DNA of 64,000 nucleotides from Stenogyne calaminthoides (taxonomy: Eukaryota; Streptophyta; Magnoliopsida; Lamiales; Lamiaceae). Shown here in pieces: positions 23,312 through 33,787 of the stretch (within the stretch, counting starts at the first letter, position 1; each line of letters starts with the position of its first letter). The notes beneath the pieces were generated by a model. That model saw only the letters and a program-made list of their open reading frames with translations, was not told the origin of the DNA and made no database searches. The stretch spans positions 26,545,667 through 26,609,666 of the forward strand of contig JBBCBC010000007.1 in the NCBI GenBank assembly GCA_037126765.1, read 5' to 3'. The translations under genes were made by a program, and so were the position numbers.

Positions 23312-23446
23312 AGTGGTATCAAAGTAGGAGTTCAAAAGATCACTTTTAATGTGATCACCTGAACTGATCTTTTTAAACAAAAACCCATTTTCTTTAAAAA
23401 TGCATATATTTTAATGTTTTGGCGTCATTATCAAAAAGGGGGAAAT
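23312..23446 (+). mobile_element. Residual internal region: primer site plus polypurine tract
   Basis: A decayed primer site (TGGTATCAAAGT, 23314-23325) and a short leader run straight into GGCGTCATTATCAAAAAGG and a purine tract ending at 23446. The tract is of the kind found just before Sirevirus-type 3' LTRs. All coding sequence is missing, so this is a deletion derivative or a recombination joint. Confidence 0.75.
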
Positions 23447-24750
23447 TGTTGGGATATTTTAGTTTTGATGAATTATGCCAAAACATTATCAACTTGTGTT
23501 ATTCAAGCTAATTTACAGATAACAAGTTGAGGGGGAACGAGAGAACAAGTTGAGGGGGAACTCACGAAATCAGATGAGTAAGATGAGTTCCGAGTTAACT
23601 GATGAGCTGTGCAAAATTAGAATTGAAGAAAAAGCTAAGCCAGCAAATCTGAAGGAGAAAGTCAGCTGATCAGATAACCATAACAGACCTGATCAGATAA
23701 CCAGAAGAACAGACGAGCTGATCTGGTGATCAGAAGAGCAGACAAGCTGATCAGAAAGAAACTGACCAGAAGATCAAAAGAGAAGGTTGCTGATCAAAAG
23801 AGGAGCAGATGAGACTGATCGAGATCAGACGTGATTGAGATCAGATGTGCTAACCTGATGTAGATAACCTGATATGCTAACCTGATGTACTAATCTGATG
23901 CTATCCTGATATTTTGACCTGAAGATGTGCTGATCTGATCAGTCGAGTTGATCAGATCAGGCAAGAAGAAATCAGATAGCCTGAGTCAAGTGACCTGAGG
24001 GTCAGTGAGTAAAAGTGACCTAAGGGTCAGGATGTCTGAATTCAGAAGAGCTGAACTCAGTTAGCCTGAGTGTCAGTATACCTGATCAGACAAGGTCCGC
24101 TGAAGAGGAGTCTGCTAAATCAAAGAATCCTGAAGACTCAGAAAACCCTGAAGACTCAGAAGAATCCTGAAGACTCAGATGATCCTGAAGAATATAGCTG
24201 TTAGATTCAGCTGACGTGGCCAATGAGAGGAAGACAACCAGCCTGAAAAAGCTGCAGAACTTACAGAATAGTATGGATTTGAATGTAATTCTCTCCAACA
24301 GTAACATTCAAATCCACACTATAAATACAAGATCTTCCATCAAATTAAGTGTGGAGAATGTGGAAAAAGATGCTACAGAGCCAAGAAGACATATACTCAA
24401 GCATTCCCACCATAGAACACAAGTCTGTAGATATACAAATATATTCAAAGAGTGTTCTACCCTAGATCTAAGCACAAATGTAATATCCTAAGTTTAGAGA
24501 TATTTTCCCATCCTTAGCATTGAGGCTAAACAAATGTAAGGGAAAATCTCACCATAGTTGGAGACAACACCAAATCCAAACCCCATTCTCGTAAGAGATA
24601 ACTAGTGGTGAAGTGAGGTAGTTGTTAGACAATCCCGAGATGATGATAAGTCCAGTTAGAGTGTGAACTCGATAAACATCTGTAGGCAATCCAGTGGAGG
24701 GTGATAAGTCCCGAGGCGAGCCCGAGAGGGTGATAAGTCCAGTTGGAGTG
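23447..24750 (+). mobile_element. LTR of a further family (F), 3' truncated by A3
   Basis: Starts TGTTGGGATATTTTAG after a purine tract. It is rich in CTGATCAG words, has two TTGAGGGGGAAC boxes (about 23527 and 23554), a TATA box at 24320-24327 and U5-like sequence. It is cut at 24750 by A3; GAGTG (24746-24750) is the likely target duplication. Its start differs from both A and C. Confidence 0.75.
24320..24327 (+). promoter_or_regulatory. TATA box, F LTR
   Basis: TATAAATA followed by CAAGATCTTCC. Confidence 0.6.
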
Positions 24751-26842
24751 TGTTGGGAGATGAATTTAATAAAGAGAGATTTTGATTAGATCCCAAAACC
24801 CCTGAGTATGACATGTTCAGGATAATCTTGATAGTTGAGTCAGGATTCAGTTTTAGAGTGTTCAGGATGTTATCTGCAAAATGTATAGTCAGCAGATATA
24901 GATCAGGTTAGATTTTGAAGATTCTGAAGACTCAGTAAGTTTCTGAAGAAACTAAAGTTTCAGTATGAAACTGAAGTTTCTGAAGTTTCAGTATGAAACT
25001 GAGAAACTGAAGACTCAGTGTGAAACTGAGAAACTGAAGACTCAGTATGAAACTGAGATACTGAAGACTCAGTATGAAACTGAGAATCTGAAGACTCAGT
25101 GAGAAACTGAGATACTGAAGACTCAGTAAGAAACTGAAGACTTAGCATGAAGACTCAGTATATCAGTCAGTATATCTGTGAAGACTCAGAAGTTACTGAA
25201 GACTCAGAAGACTCTGAAGACTCAGAAGACCCTGAAGACGCAGAAGACAAAAGACTGAAGACTAAAGGATACTGAAGGCACAGTAATTACTGAAGACTCA
25301 GTAATGTACTGAATGCTCAGTATAAACCTGAATGTTCCGAGGCACTGAAAATATCTATCTGAAGGATTCAATACTGAGAAGAATGCGATTTCTAAGAAAA
25401 ATAGATATTGCCCAAGACATTCTCATGCAGACAAAAGGAACTAAAACAAAGTGTTGTTAAGGTTATATCACTCAAAGATGTAACCAAAAAGAGCCGTTGT
25501 GATTGTCTACCTTTAACTGGAGACAAAAGTCAAAAAGAAGAAGACAACACTGTACATTACTGACACTGACAGCGACAGGTCACTGAAAAGATGTCAGAAG
25601 TACTAAGTTCCAGACTGCAAAAAGTGTTGAATAGCTGCATGAAAGGCTATTGCCTAAAACGTGCTAGGGAGTCTCAAACCCTAAATATAACCGTTCATCA
25701 TACACCATAAGAGGAAACTCATGGAGCTATCTCTTCCAACGGATAGTTTTTCAAGAGTGACCTTGGTGTATGCCCATAAATACTTGTGACCCTCTACATT
25801 GAAGGTTACGGGAAATTTGTAAGCAACTCAAGAGCTCAAACTTATTATTGCAAGCTGAAGCACTCGAAAACCCAAGAATTTCCCAAGTGCTTTATTTCAA
25901 AGAGAGCTCATTCCACTAAGCCTAGCTTGATAAGATATATCCAAAGCTTAGTCGAGATATCCTAGCCTTTTGCATTGTTCTTCATTGTAAAGGATATCTC
26001 ATCCTAGTTGGAAACCAACCAAGAAAACCCAAACCCTTTGTAAGGTAGTTTGAGTGTGATTGTTGGTGAGATTGGAGTTGTAAAGAGTTAGTAAACTACA
26101 AGGAGGTAGTCAAAAAGCTCTAGAGAAGAAGTGAGCAATCTATCTTGGATAGACAGAAAGCTTGTGTGTGTTTTGAGTTAGTAAACTACAGAGGTAGTCA
26201 GAAAGCTCAAAATAGAAAGGTTAGTAAACTACAGGGGTAGTCAGAAAACCTTAGGAAGTGATTAGTGAATTTCTCTGAAGAGATCAGGGAGAGTGGACGT
26301 AGGAGCTTGAGTCTCTGAACCACTATAACTTGCTGTGTTCTTTGCTTTCTATTTTGCTTTGATTAACTGCTGCATATCTTTAAACTGAAAGCATATTTTC
26401 ACCGATATTCGGTTGGAATCAATCCAATTGAAGTTGCATCCGAACCGAATCACGGCTAATCACTATTCCATTAAAAAAAGGTTTTTCGTAGCTTAAAACG
26501 AGTATAAGCTAAGGGCCAACCATTACGCACATCCGAGTAGCTAGAACAGATAGTTACCAAACCGAAACTTACTCTTACGAGGGTTCAATGAAGTTAGTTA
26601 TCGATCCAAGCGGCTTCGGATCTCTGGCTTCGGGATCGATTGGGATTATCCGAGGTATCTGAAAGCGGCTTCGGGATCACTTTGTCTCGGGTAGACTTTG
26701 ACTCGAGGCGATTTGTGCTTCTCAGGACCAAATTATCAGGACAACCTGACCCAAGCTGACCTCAGTAAAGAAAAAGTTTTAAAATCACTGAACACGTGTA
26801 TTCCCCCCCATACACGTGTAAGACTCGTTACACCGACCAACA
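24751..26842 (+). mobile_element. 5' LTR of A3
   Basis: A 2,092-bp complete A LTR (TGTTGGGAGATG to ACCAACA). It is the longest copy because its U3 array is expanded (24920-25260). The TATA box is altered to CATAAATA (25775-25782), and the U5 array lies at 26085-26255. A perfect 10-bp stem with a C-tract loop lies at 26792-26819, 23 bp before the end. Confidence 0.93.
24920..25260 (+). repeat. Expanded U3 array in A3
   Basis: Units such as CTGAAGACTCAGTATGAAA and shorter GAAGACTCAGAA repeats. The minus-strand frame through it (24960-25148) is only translated repeat. Confidence 0.88.
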
Positions 26843-26844
26843 AG

Positions 26845-26856
26845 TGGTATCGGAGC
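26845..26856 (+). other. Primer binding site, A3
   Basis: TGGTATCGGAGC, one mismatch to the initiator-tRNA-Met complement, two bases after the LTR. Confidence 0.9.
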
Positions 26857-26967
26857 GCGGGTTCAACTTGACCACTGCTTTTTGTTGACCAAAGTTTTAT
26901 TTGCTAAAATACTTGTGGTCTATCTGAACAGATCATATTTGCTGAATTCTTAAAAGACTCAGACAAA

Positions 26968-28130
26968 ATGTCTTCTAAGAAACTTCCCATGTTCTCAGTA
27001 GAGAACTATGATTTATGGAGACTGAGAATGCAGGCTCACCTGTATTCCAAACATGAACGTATGTGGAGAGTGGTCTCTGAAGAGCCATTCAAATTTACTG
27101 TGGTGAATCCCAGAGGAACAGAAAATGAGAGAAATGATCCCAAAATAGAATTTCCTAAGTTTGATGACTAACTGACTCCTGAGGAGAGGAAGTTAGTCAA
27201 TCTAGACTATATTGCTAAAGACACACTATACAGTACAATTGATGATCATGTGATGGGAATGATTTCTCATTGTAATACTGCCAAAGAAATTTGGGATACA
27301 CTAGCAGTAATGTGCCAAGGCACATATCATATTAAGGAAAACAAACTTTCAGTTGTCATTGGAAAGTTTGATAGTTTTGAAATGGAAGAAGGTGAATCTA
27401 TAGACAAATTGGAAGTCAGATTCACTAGCATTATGAATGATCTGAATGCACTTGGAAAGAGATATCCACAGAGAGAAGTGACATTGAAAATTCTTAGAGG
27501 TCTTTCTAAGAAATGGGATATTCATGTTGTGGTGATTGAAAACACCAAAAACATTGATTCAATGCCATATCAACAAGTCTTCTCTGAGCTGAAAGCTTAT
27601 GAGTTCATAATTGATAAGAAATCTAAGAAAGCTGACAGCAAAGATGATTCATCATCTAGCAAAAATGTGGCTTTCAAAGCCAAGGATAAAACTTGTAAAA
27701 TTAGAGAGTCTGAGAACTCCCTTTCTAAGAATCAAGATGAGCTTGAGGATAAGCTAGCACTGATGGCAAGGAGGTTTGAAAGACTTCATAGTCGATATGA
27801 AAATACAAAAACTATTACAGGAATCACAGGTACCAGAAGAAAGCTGAGGACAAATCAACTGAGAAGAAGAAGGACCTGAAAGCTGATGGATCTTCATCCA
27901 AAAGAAAGGACTCCAAGTCCAAAGAAGAAAGTGATCAGTATGATGATGCCAACAGATGCTACAATTGTCAAAAGAAAGGTCACTTCCAGTATGATTGTCC
28001 TGACCTGAGTGCTAAGGAGAGAAGAGAAAGACAAGCTAAAAGACACAAGAAGTTCTCTAGCAAGAAAGCAATGGTTGCAGAAGAAGAACATTCTGAGGAA
28101 GGATCTAGCTCTTCAGATGAAATGTTCTCG
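26968..28130 (+). pseudogene. gag: Gag of A3
   Basis: Copia capsid with the same start as A1 (SKKLPMFSVENYDLWRLRMQ). A TAA at 27169-27171 splits the first 67 codons from the main frame (27250-27879). A shift near 27800 leads to the CCHC knuckle RCYNCQKKGHFQYDCPD (27957-27998) and an acidic Ser-rich tail (EEGSSSSDEMF). The same TAA occurs in the A6 fragment, whereas A5 has CAA there. Confidence 0.88.
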
Positions 28131-29426
28131 CGACAAAGGAAAGTGATGACCTCCGCGTCTAATGGGCATTGAGGAGGCAAACTCTTCTTTTCTCTGTTGT
28201 TGCTCCTACACTAGCACAAGAGTTGTCAAGTTCAACCGTAAAACAAATAATTTGACTGATGGATTCTTTTGAGAATCGATGAAGGACTATCTTTGTTTTA
28301 CAAGAACCGCTAAATGAAACTCAAGAGCGAATAAGGAATCAAGGTGAAAATCTTAAATGGAAAGACTCTAGAAATCTTTGAAATCACTTCTCAATTAATG
28401 GGAGCTCTTGATGAACTGGATGTTACGAAAGTACAACTCTCGAAAAAGAGAAGTTGATAGTGACCCCTGAATGAAAAGCTAGAGAAATCCATTTGAAGAG
28501 ATTCAAATTGATCGAGCCAAGTTCAATGACCTCTCTCGAGAAGCATGAGACTCTACAGAATGAGGATAGTCTTGTGAAGAAAATAACTCTATTGAATACC
28601 GCATCTAAAGTAATAGATGAAATTGAGAGTTATCGAGACCTGCCACTATAAAAAATGGGATTGGGATACATTCGGGGGAACCTCACAAGGTCATCCTCAA
28701 TGTTGCATCAAGTAGCAAGAAGACAATCTTTGTTAAACCAAATGGCACCTACACTTCAAACTCAAGAAATGCCCAAGGTGTTAGACAAGGGAAAAGGACC
28801 TATGGTTCGAAAGAAACCCGAATGATCGGGTAAGAAAGCCCAAACCTCGGTGAAGGCTAGAAAACCCGAAAGCACTCGATAGGAAAATTTCAGGCAAGTG
28901 CTTCGAAGCCTCAGGCTAAGAATGCAAACCTGAAAGGATCTGTACTGAACCATCTGAGGAATCTTCAGAAGAGAAACACTCAGCAGAGACATTCTCAACT
29001 GAAGAGACCAAGTCCGCAGATATCTTGAAAAGACCCAAATTCGAAAGACAGCAACCTGAACCCCACTTGCCTATTGGTAAAGGTTACCTGAACCCGAGTC
29101 AGCAAAAATTCAGACCGGCTGCACAGAAGCCAAAGCAAATGAACAAAAGGCCTATACCAAAGAAAAATTCTAAGGCTCATGTTCATGCCAAGGCTAGCAC
29201 TCATACACAGGAAACTGCTAAGGCACCCAGAGTAGTAAATGTGTATGTAGATGTTTATGGAAGATAGATCAGCCACTCTAAAGTGATTAGAGTTGTCAGG
29301 CAGATTTGGATTCCGAAAGGTACAACTAACCTTGTAGGACCCTACACAAATTGGGTACCTAAGAATTGATCTGTTTTTCAGGAGGAAAACAAGGGCATTG
29401 AGCTGATTGAAGATCACATAGCACTG
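28131..29426 (+). pseudogene. gag-pol: Gag-protease linker of A3, degraded
   Basis: About 1.3 kb between zinc knuckle and protease that is missing from A1. Only fragments are readable, notably a basic Pro/Gln/Lys-rich piece (29025-29267). A TAG ends that piece, and stops are frequent. C2 has a comparable basic linker (54679-54999), so a long linker seems typical for these families. Confidence 0.6.
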
Positions 29427-30102
29427 ATGAGTGGAGATGAAATTGCCCCTGCTGTATGGTATCTTGACAGTGGATGCTCAAGATATATGACAGGATTCAA
29501 GAAGATACTCAGTGACTATGTTGAACAAAGGGGCCCTCAGATCACATTTGGAGATAACTCCAAGGATGATCAAGGATATGGAACTTTGGAAATCGACTCG
29601 ATTCATATCCATGGTGTTTCATATGTATTCGGATTGAAGCATAATTTGCTTTCAATAAGCCAATTACGTGATAAGGGTTTTAATGTTGAGTTCTCAAAGA
29701 ACTTATGTTATGTGAAAGATGACATCTCACGTAAAAATATTGCTAATCGGTCACAAAAAAGGAAATGTGTATCTTGCTGATTGGAGTTCAACTCCTAAAG
29801 ATACATGTTTGGTTGCAAAAAGTTCCACAGATACTAGTTGGTTATGGCATAAAAGAATGAATCACCTGAATTTCAAAACCCTGAATAAACTTGCAAGATT
29901 AGCTCTTGTGAGAGGGTTTCCAAATGAAGTGTTCAGTAAGGAACATGTTTGTGATGCGTGCCAAAAAGGAAAACAAGTTAAAGCATCATTTAAAAGCAAA
30001 GTAGATGTTTCTCTTGAAAGAATACTTCCGGTTGTTGCATATGGATCTTTTGGTCCAAAGAACACCAAAAAGAGCACTAATGACGGAAATATACACTCGT
30101 AG
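29427..30102 (+). pseudogene. pol: Protease and pre-integrase zinc region of A3
   Basis: Aspartic protease with active site WYLDSGCSRYMTG (near 29450-29485), then GVSYVFGLKHNLLSISQL. A shift at about 29740 leads into frame 29719-30102. That frame carries the integrase zinc region with both His and both Cys kept (HKRMNHLNFKTLNKL; CDACQKGKQVKASF). It ends at a TAG near 30100. Confidence 0.87.
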
Positions 30103-30842
30103 TAGTTGATGACTACTGAAGATATACTTGGGTCATATTCTTACACAGTAAGAAGGAGACTCAGATAAAGTTGCCTGAATTACTGAAAAGGCTCAGTATT
30201 GAAAAGAACCTGAGTGTGGTCAAAATCAGATCTAACAAAGGAACTGAATTTATAAACCATATTATATCTGATTATTGTGCAGCAAATGGAATTACTCATG
30301 AAACATCAACTGCAAGGACCCCTCAACAAAATGGTGTTGCCGAAAGAAGGAACATGACTCTAAAAGAAGCTGCAAGGACCATGATAGCTGAAGCTGAGAT
30401 TCCTAAAAGATTTTGGGCTGAAGCCATCAACACTGCATGTTATTCACAAAACAGATCCATGCTGACCAAGAGTCAAGGCAAAACACCATACGAGCTTTGG
30501 AATGAAATGAAGCCTCTTGTTTCTTTCTTTCGTGTGTTTGGTTGCAAGTGTTTCATACACAATAATGGTAAAGATCAGTTGAAAACATTTGATAGCAAAG
30601 CTGATGAAGGAATATTCTTAGGATATTCTGAAGTTAGTATAGCTTTCAGAGTTTACAATTGTAGGACTCTTATTGTGGAGGAAACACCTCATGTTGTTTT
30701 TGATGAATCTACTTGTGTTCAGAAGAAACAGGAACATGATGCAGAAGAACTAACCAAGAGAATCACCAGATTAAGCCTGAAGAAGAATGACAAATCATCC
30801 ACTGAACCTGAAAAGAAGAAGTCAGTCACCTTCTATGAATGA
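30103..30842 (+). pseudogene. pol: Integrase core of A3 with altered catalytic Asp
   Basis: DDE integrase core. The block RSNKGTEFINH has Asn where the second catalytic Asp belongs; C2 has Asp at this place. The Glu block (PQQNGVAERRNMTLKEA) and the C-terminal blocks (GCKCFIHNNGK, DEGIFLGYS, VVEETPHVVFDE) are intact. The first Asp block near 30105 is followed by a TGA. The frame ends in TGA at 30840-30842 in the acidic linker. Confidence 0.87.
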
Positions 30843-31207
30843 AGTGACTCAGACTCAGACAAGGAAGTTCAGGATGGTGAGACTCAGGAAAGCCAACACA
30901 CCAAAGGTGACCAATCTGAACAGACACCAGTCCAGACTCAGGTATGTGATGCCAATGAAGATGTGGTCACAGATGAGGCAATTTCTGAATCTATCAACCA
31001 AAGGGGAACAAATGTCACTGACAATGTTCTGAATATAATTTCCCCTAAGGAAGATGATTCCCTTTCTCCTTTTCTGTTTTTCCCTGAGTTTAATGAACTA
31101 ACTGAACCTAACATTTCAAATGTTGAGGATACTATTGAAGGGGGAACAACAAAATTGTAAGAAACAAGGCAAGGCTAGTTGCACAAGGTTATTCCCAAGA
31201 AGAAGAC
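30843..31207 (+). pseudogene. pol: Integrase-RT linker of A3, partly deleted
   Basis: Acidic linker in shifting frames. At about 31158 the sequence jumps to KARLVAQGYSQ of the RT, so the conserved RT entry segment (WVFKNKKD in C2) is missing. This deletion alone would inactivate RT. Confidence 0.7.
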
Positions 31208-31705
31208 TTGGATTATGATGAAACCTTTGCACCTGTTGCAAGACTAGAAGCCATCAGATTGTTTCTTGCATATGCTGCCCACATGAAGTTCACAGTCTAT
31301 CAAATGGATGTGAAGAGTGCATTTCTGAACGGTGTGCTTAAAGAAGAGGTTTATGTGGAACAACCTCCTGTTTTCAGACAGAATGACCAAGTTTACAAGC
31401 TCAGAAAAGCCTTGTATGGTCTTAAGCAAGCACCAAGAGCATGGTATGATACTCTTTCTCAGTTTCTTACTGACCACGATTTTGTCAAAGGAACTGTTGA
31501 TAGAACTTTGTTCAGGATAGAAGCTGGGGAAGATATCTTACTAGTTCAGATATATGTTGATGACATCATTTTTGGATCTCCAAATCATCAGTTGTGTGAA
31601 AAGTTTTCTACACTGATGAAAGGCAAATTTGAGATGTCTATGATGGGGGAGATGAATTTCTTTCTAGGTCTTCAAGTGAAACAATCAAAGGACCTAAAGT
31701 TTAAT
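31208..31705 (+). pseudogene. pol: Reverse transcriptase of A3, 3' part replaced by B2
   Basis: The RT shows DYDETFAPVARLEAIRLFLAYAAH, MDVKSAFLNGVLKEEVYVEQP, GLKQAPRAWYDTLSQFL, the catalytic QIYVDDIIFGSPN and MNFFLGLQVKQSKD. At about 31705 the frame passes without a stop into family B pol and stays open to 32068. RNase H and the 3' LTR of A3 are absent. Confidence 0.88.
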
Positions 31706-33787
31706 CAACCAGTGATTATTTCTAAGCAGACTAAGTTCCTCGAAGAAGACTATGTCTTTAAGGAACAACGTCGTAAGCTGATAGAACTTGAAGAAATTCA
31801 AGAACCACAAATTAACAAAGAAACTGATATCTTGTCAAAGCAACATGACAAGAAATCAGTGGGAGCATTCAACAACTTTCATGGTGGGAGTCTTTCACTT
31901 GGTGATCGTCTTTCAGCCAGTGGGAGCGTAATTGGAGTATGTTTGCCATTGCAAGAACCTCCAAGTGGGCTGAATGAGAACATCATAGTTCAAACTTCCG
32001 CCCAAGAGGCATCTGAAAGTGTAGCTCTTGAGGACTCTCCGGACATTGATGAAATCGATGCACCATAAAATTTTCACGATCAGAATGTACAGCCTGCACA
32101 ACCACAGCTCCGTAAATCAATTAGGAATCGTAATCCACCCATTAGATACGGTTACCTCTTGGAGGAACTCGATAATATGGACATACCGGATAAGGATGAT
32201 CCTAATACTTATTCTGAAGCAATATCAGATATTGATTAAGGGAAGTGGCATGAAGCCATGAAATCCGAGACGGACTCGATGTACACCAATCAAGTCTGGG
32301 ACTTAGTTGAGTTGCCTAAAGGGGTTAGACCCATATGTTGCGATTGGGTCTTCAAGCGTAAGACCAATGCAAATGACAAAGTACAAACCTACAAAGCTAG
32401 ATTGGTGGTGAAGGGTTATAGTCAACGCAAAGGCATTGACTATGACGAGACCTTCTCACCAGTTGCAAAGATCAAGTTCATTCGAATTTTACTTGCAATA
32501 TCAGCACACTATGATTATGAGATTTGACAGATTGACATCAAAACAGCTTCCCTCAATGGCAACATTGATAAAGAAATGTTTATGACTTAACCGGAATGTT
32601 TTATATCTAAGCCGAATTCTAATCTAGTATGCAAGCTAAAGAGATCCATTTATGGATTGAAGCAAGCTTCTAGGAGTTGGAATATCCGAATTGATGAAGC
32701 TATCAAGTCCTTTTGACTTCATCATTAATTCAGAAGATCCTTGTGTTTATCGTAAACACGGTGGGAAGAATATTGTTTTCATAATCGGGTATGTCGATGA
32801 CATATTGATTTTGGGGAAACAATATCCCATAAATGCAGTCCATTAAAGATTTGTTGGTAAAGACCTTCATGATGAAGTGTCTTGGTGAAGCCTGCTACGT
32901 CCTAAAGATCATGATCCACAGGGATAGATCCAAGAGGATGTTGGGGCTGTCATAGTCCACCTATGTAGACAAGATGTTGAAGCGTTTTGCGATGGAGAAC
33001 TCTAAGAGAGGATCTCTATCGACAAATCATGAGATAAAGCTATCAAAGAAGGATTGTCCTTCTATTGAAGTTGATATCAAGCACGTGAAATATGTCCTAT
33101 ATGCATATGCAATTGGGTTAATCATGTACGCCATGACTTGCACTAGGCCAAACATGGCCTACGCTATCAACAACACTGGTAGATACCAACAGAATTCGGG
33201 TGAGTCTCATTGTATTGCTGTCAAGACCATTCTGAAGTATCTCAGATAAACTAAAGAATATTTTCTTGTCTATGGTGGACAGTCAGAACTAGTAGTTACT
33301 AGTTAAGCTGACAGAAGTTTCCAATCCGACTGTGATGATTACAAATCACACTCAGGTTACGTTTCACTCTCAATAATGAGGCGGACAGTTGGAATAGTTC
33401 CAAGCAAAAGGACCGCAACTTCAACAACCGAAGTTGAGTACATTGCTGTGTTAGAAGCCTCAAGGAGGCTGTCTGGATTTTATAGTTCTTAAGAGAACTA
33501 GGGGTAGTTCCGAGTGTCAATTATCTAATAAAGTTGTATTAAGACAACGTTGGTGCGAATGCACAAGCAAAGGAACCGAGATAAGCAAACAGAAACAAGC
33601 ATGTACCTAGACTTATCATTTGATCCGAGAGATCATAAGGATATGAGAAATGAAATTAAAATGCATTCCCACATATTTAATTTAGAAGATCATTTCACCA
33701 AAACACAGAGTGTTCATGTACACACTAGACATTTGATGGTCTAGGGGTTAGATATGTAGGTGATTGACTCTAGTCCAAGTGGGAGAT
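31706..33787 (+). pseudogene. pol: B2 pol fragment (linker, RT, RNase H), plus strand
   Basis: Family B pol starting in the integrase-RT linker (KFLEEDYVFKEQ). It continues through SLSLGDRLSASGSVIGVC, the RT (CCDWVFKRKTNANDK, IGYVDDILILGKQ with a shift) and RNase H (YGGQSELVV, QSDCDDYKSHSGY) to the tail at 33744 and the purine tract 33777-33787. Stops include about 32066, 32236 and 32525. Gag, protease and most of integrase are missing. Confidence 0.88.

Noticed and set aside
24960..25148. Minus-strand frame with repeated QFHTESSVS
   Set aside because: Translated U3 tandem repeat; no start context or family.
28995..29417. 140-codon minus-strand frame
   Set aside because: Antisense to the A3 gag-protease linker; no protein pattern.
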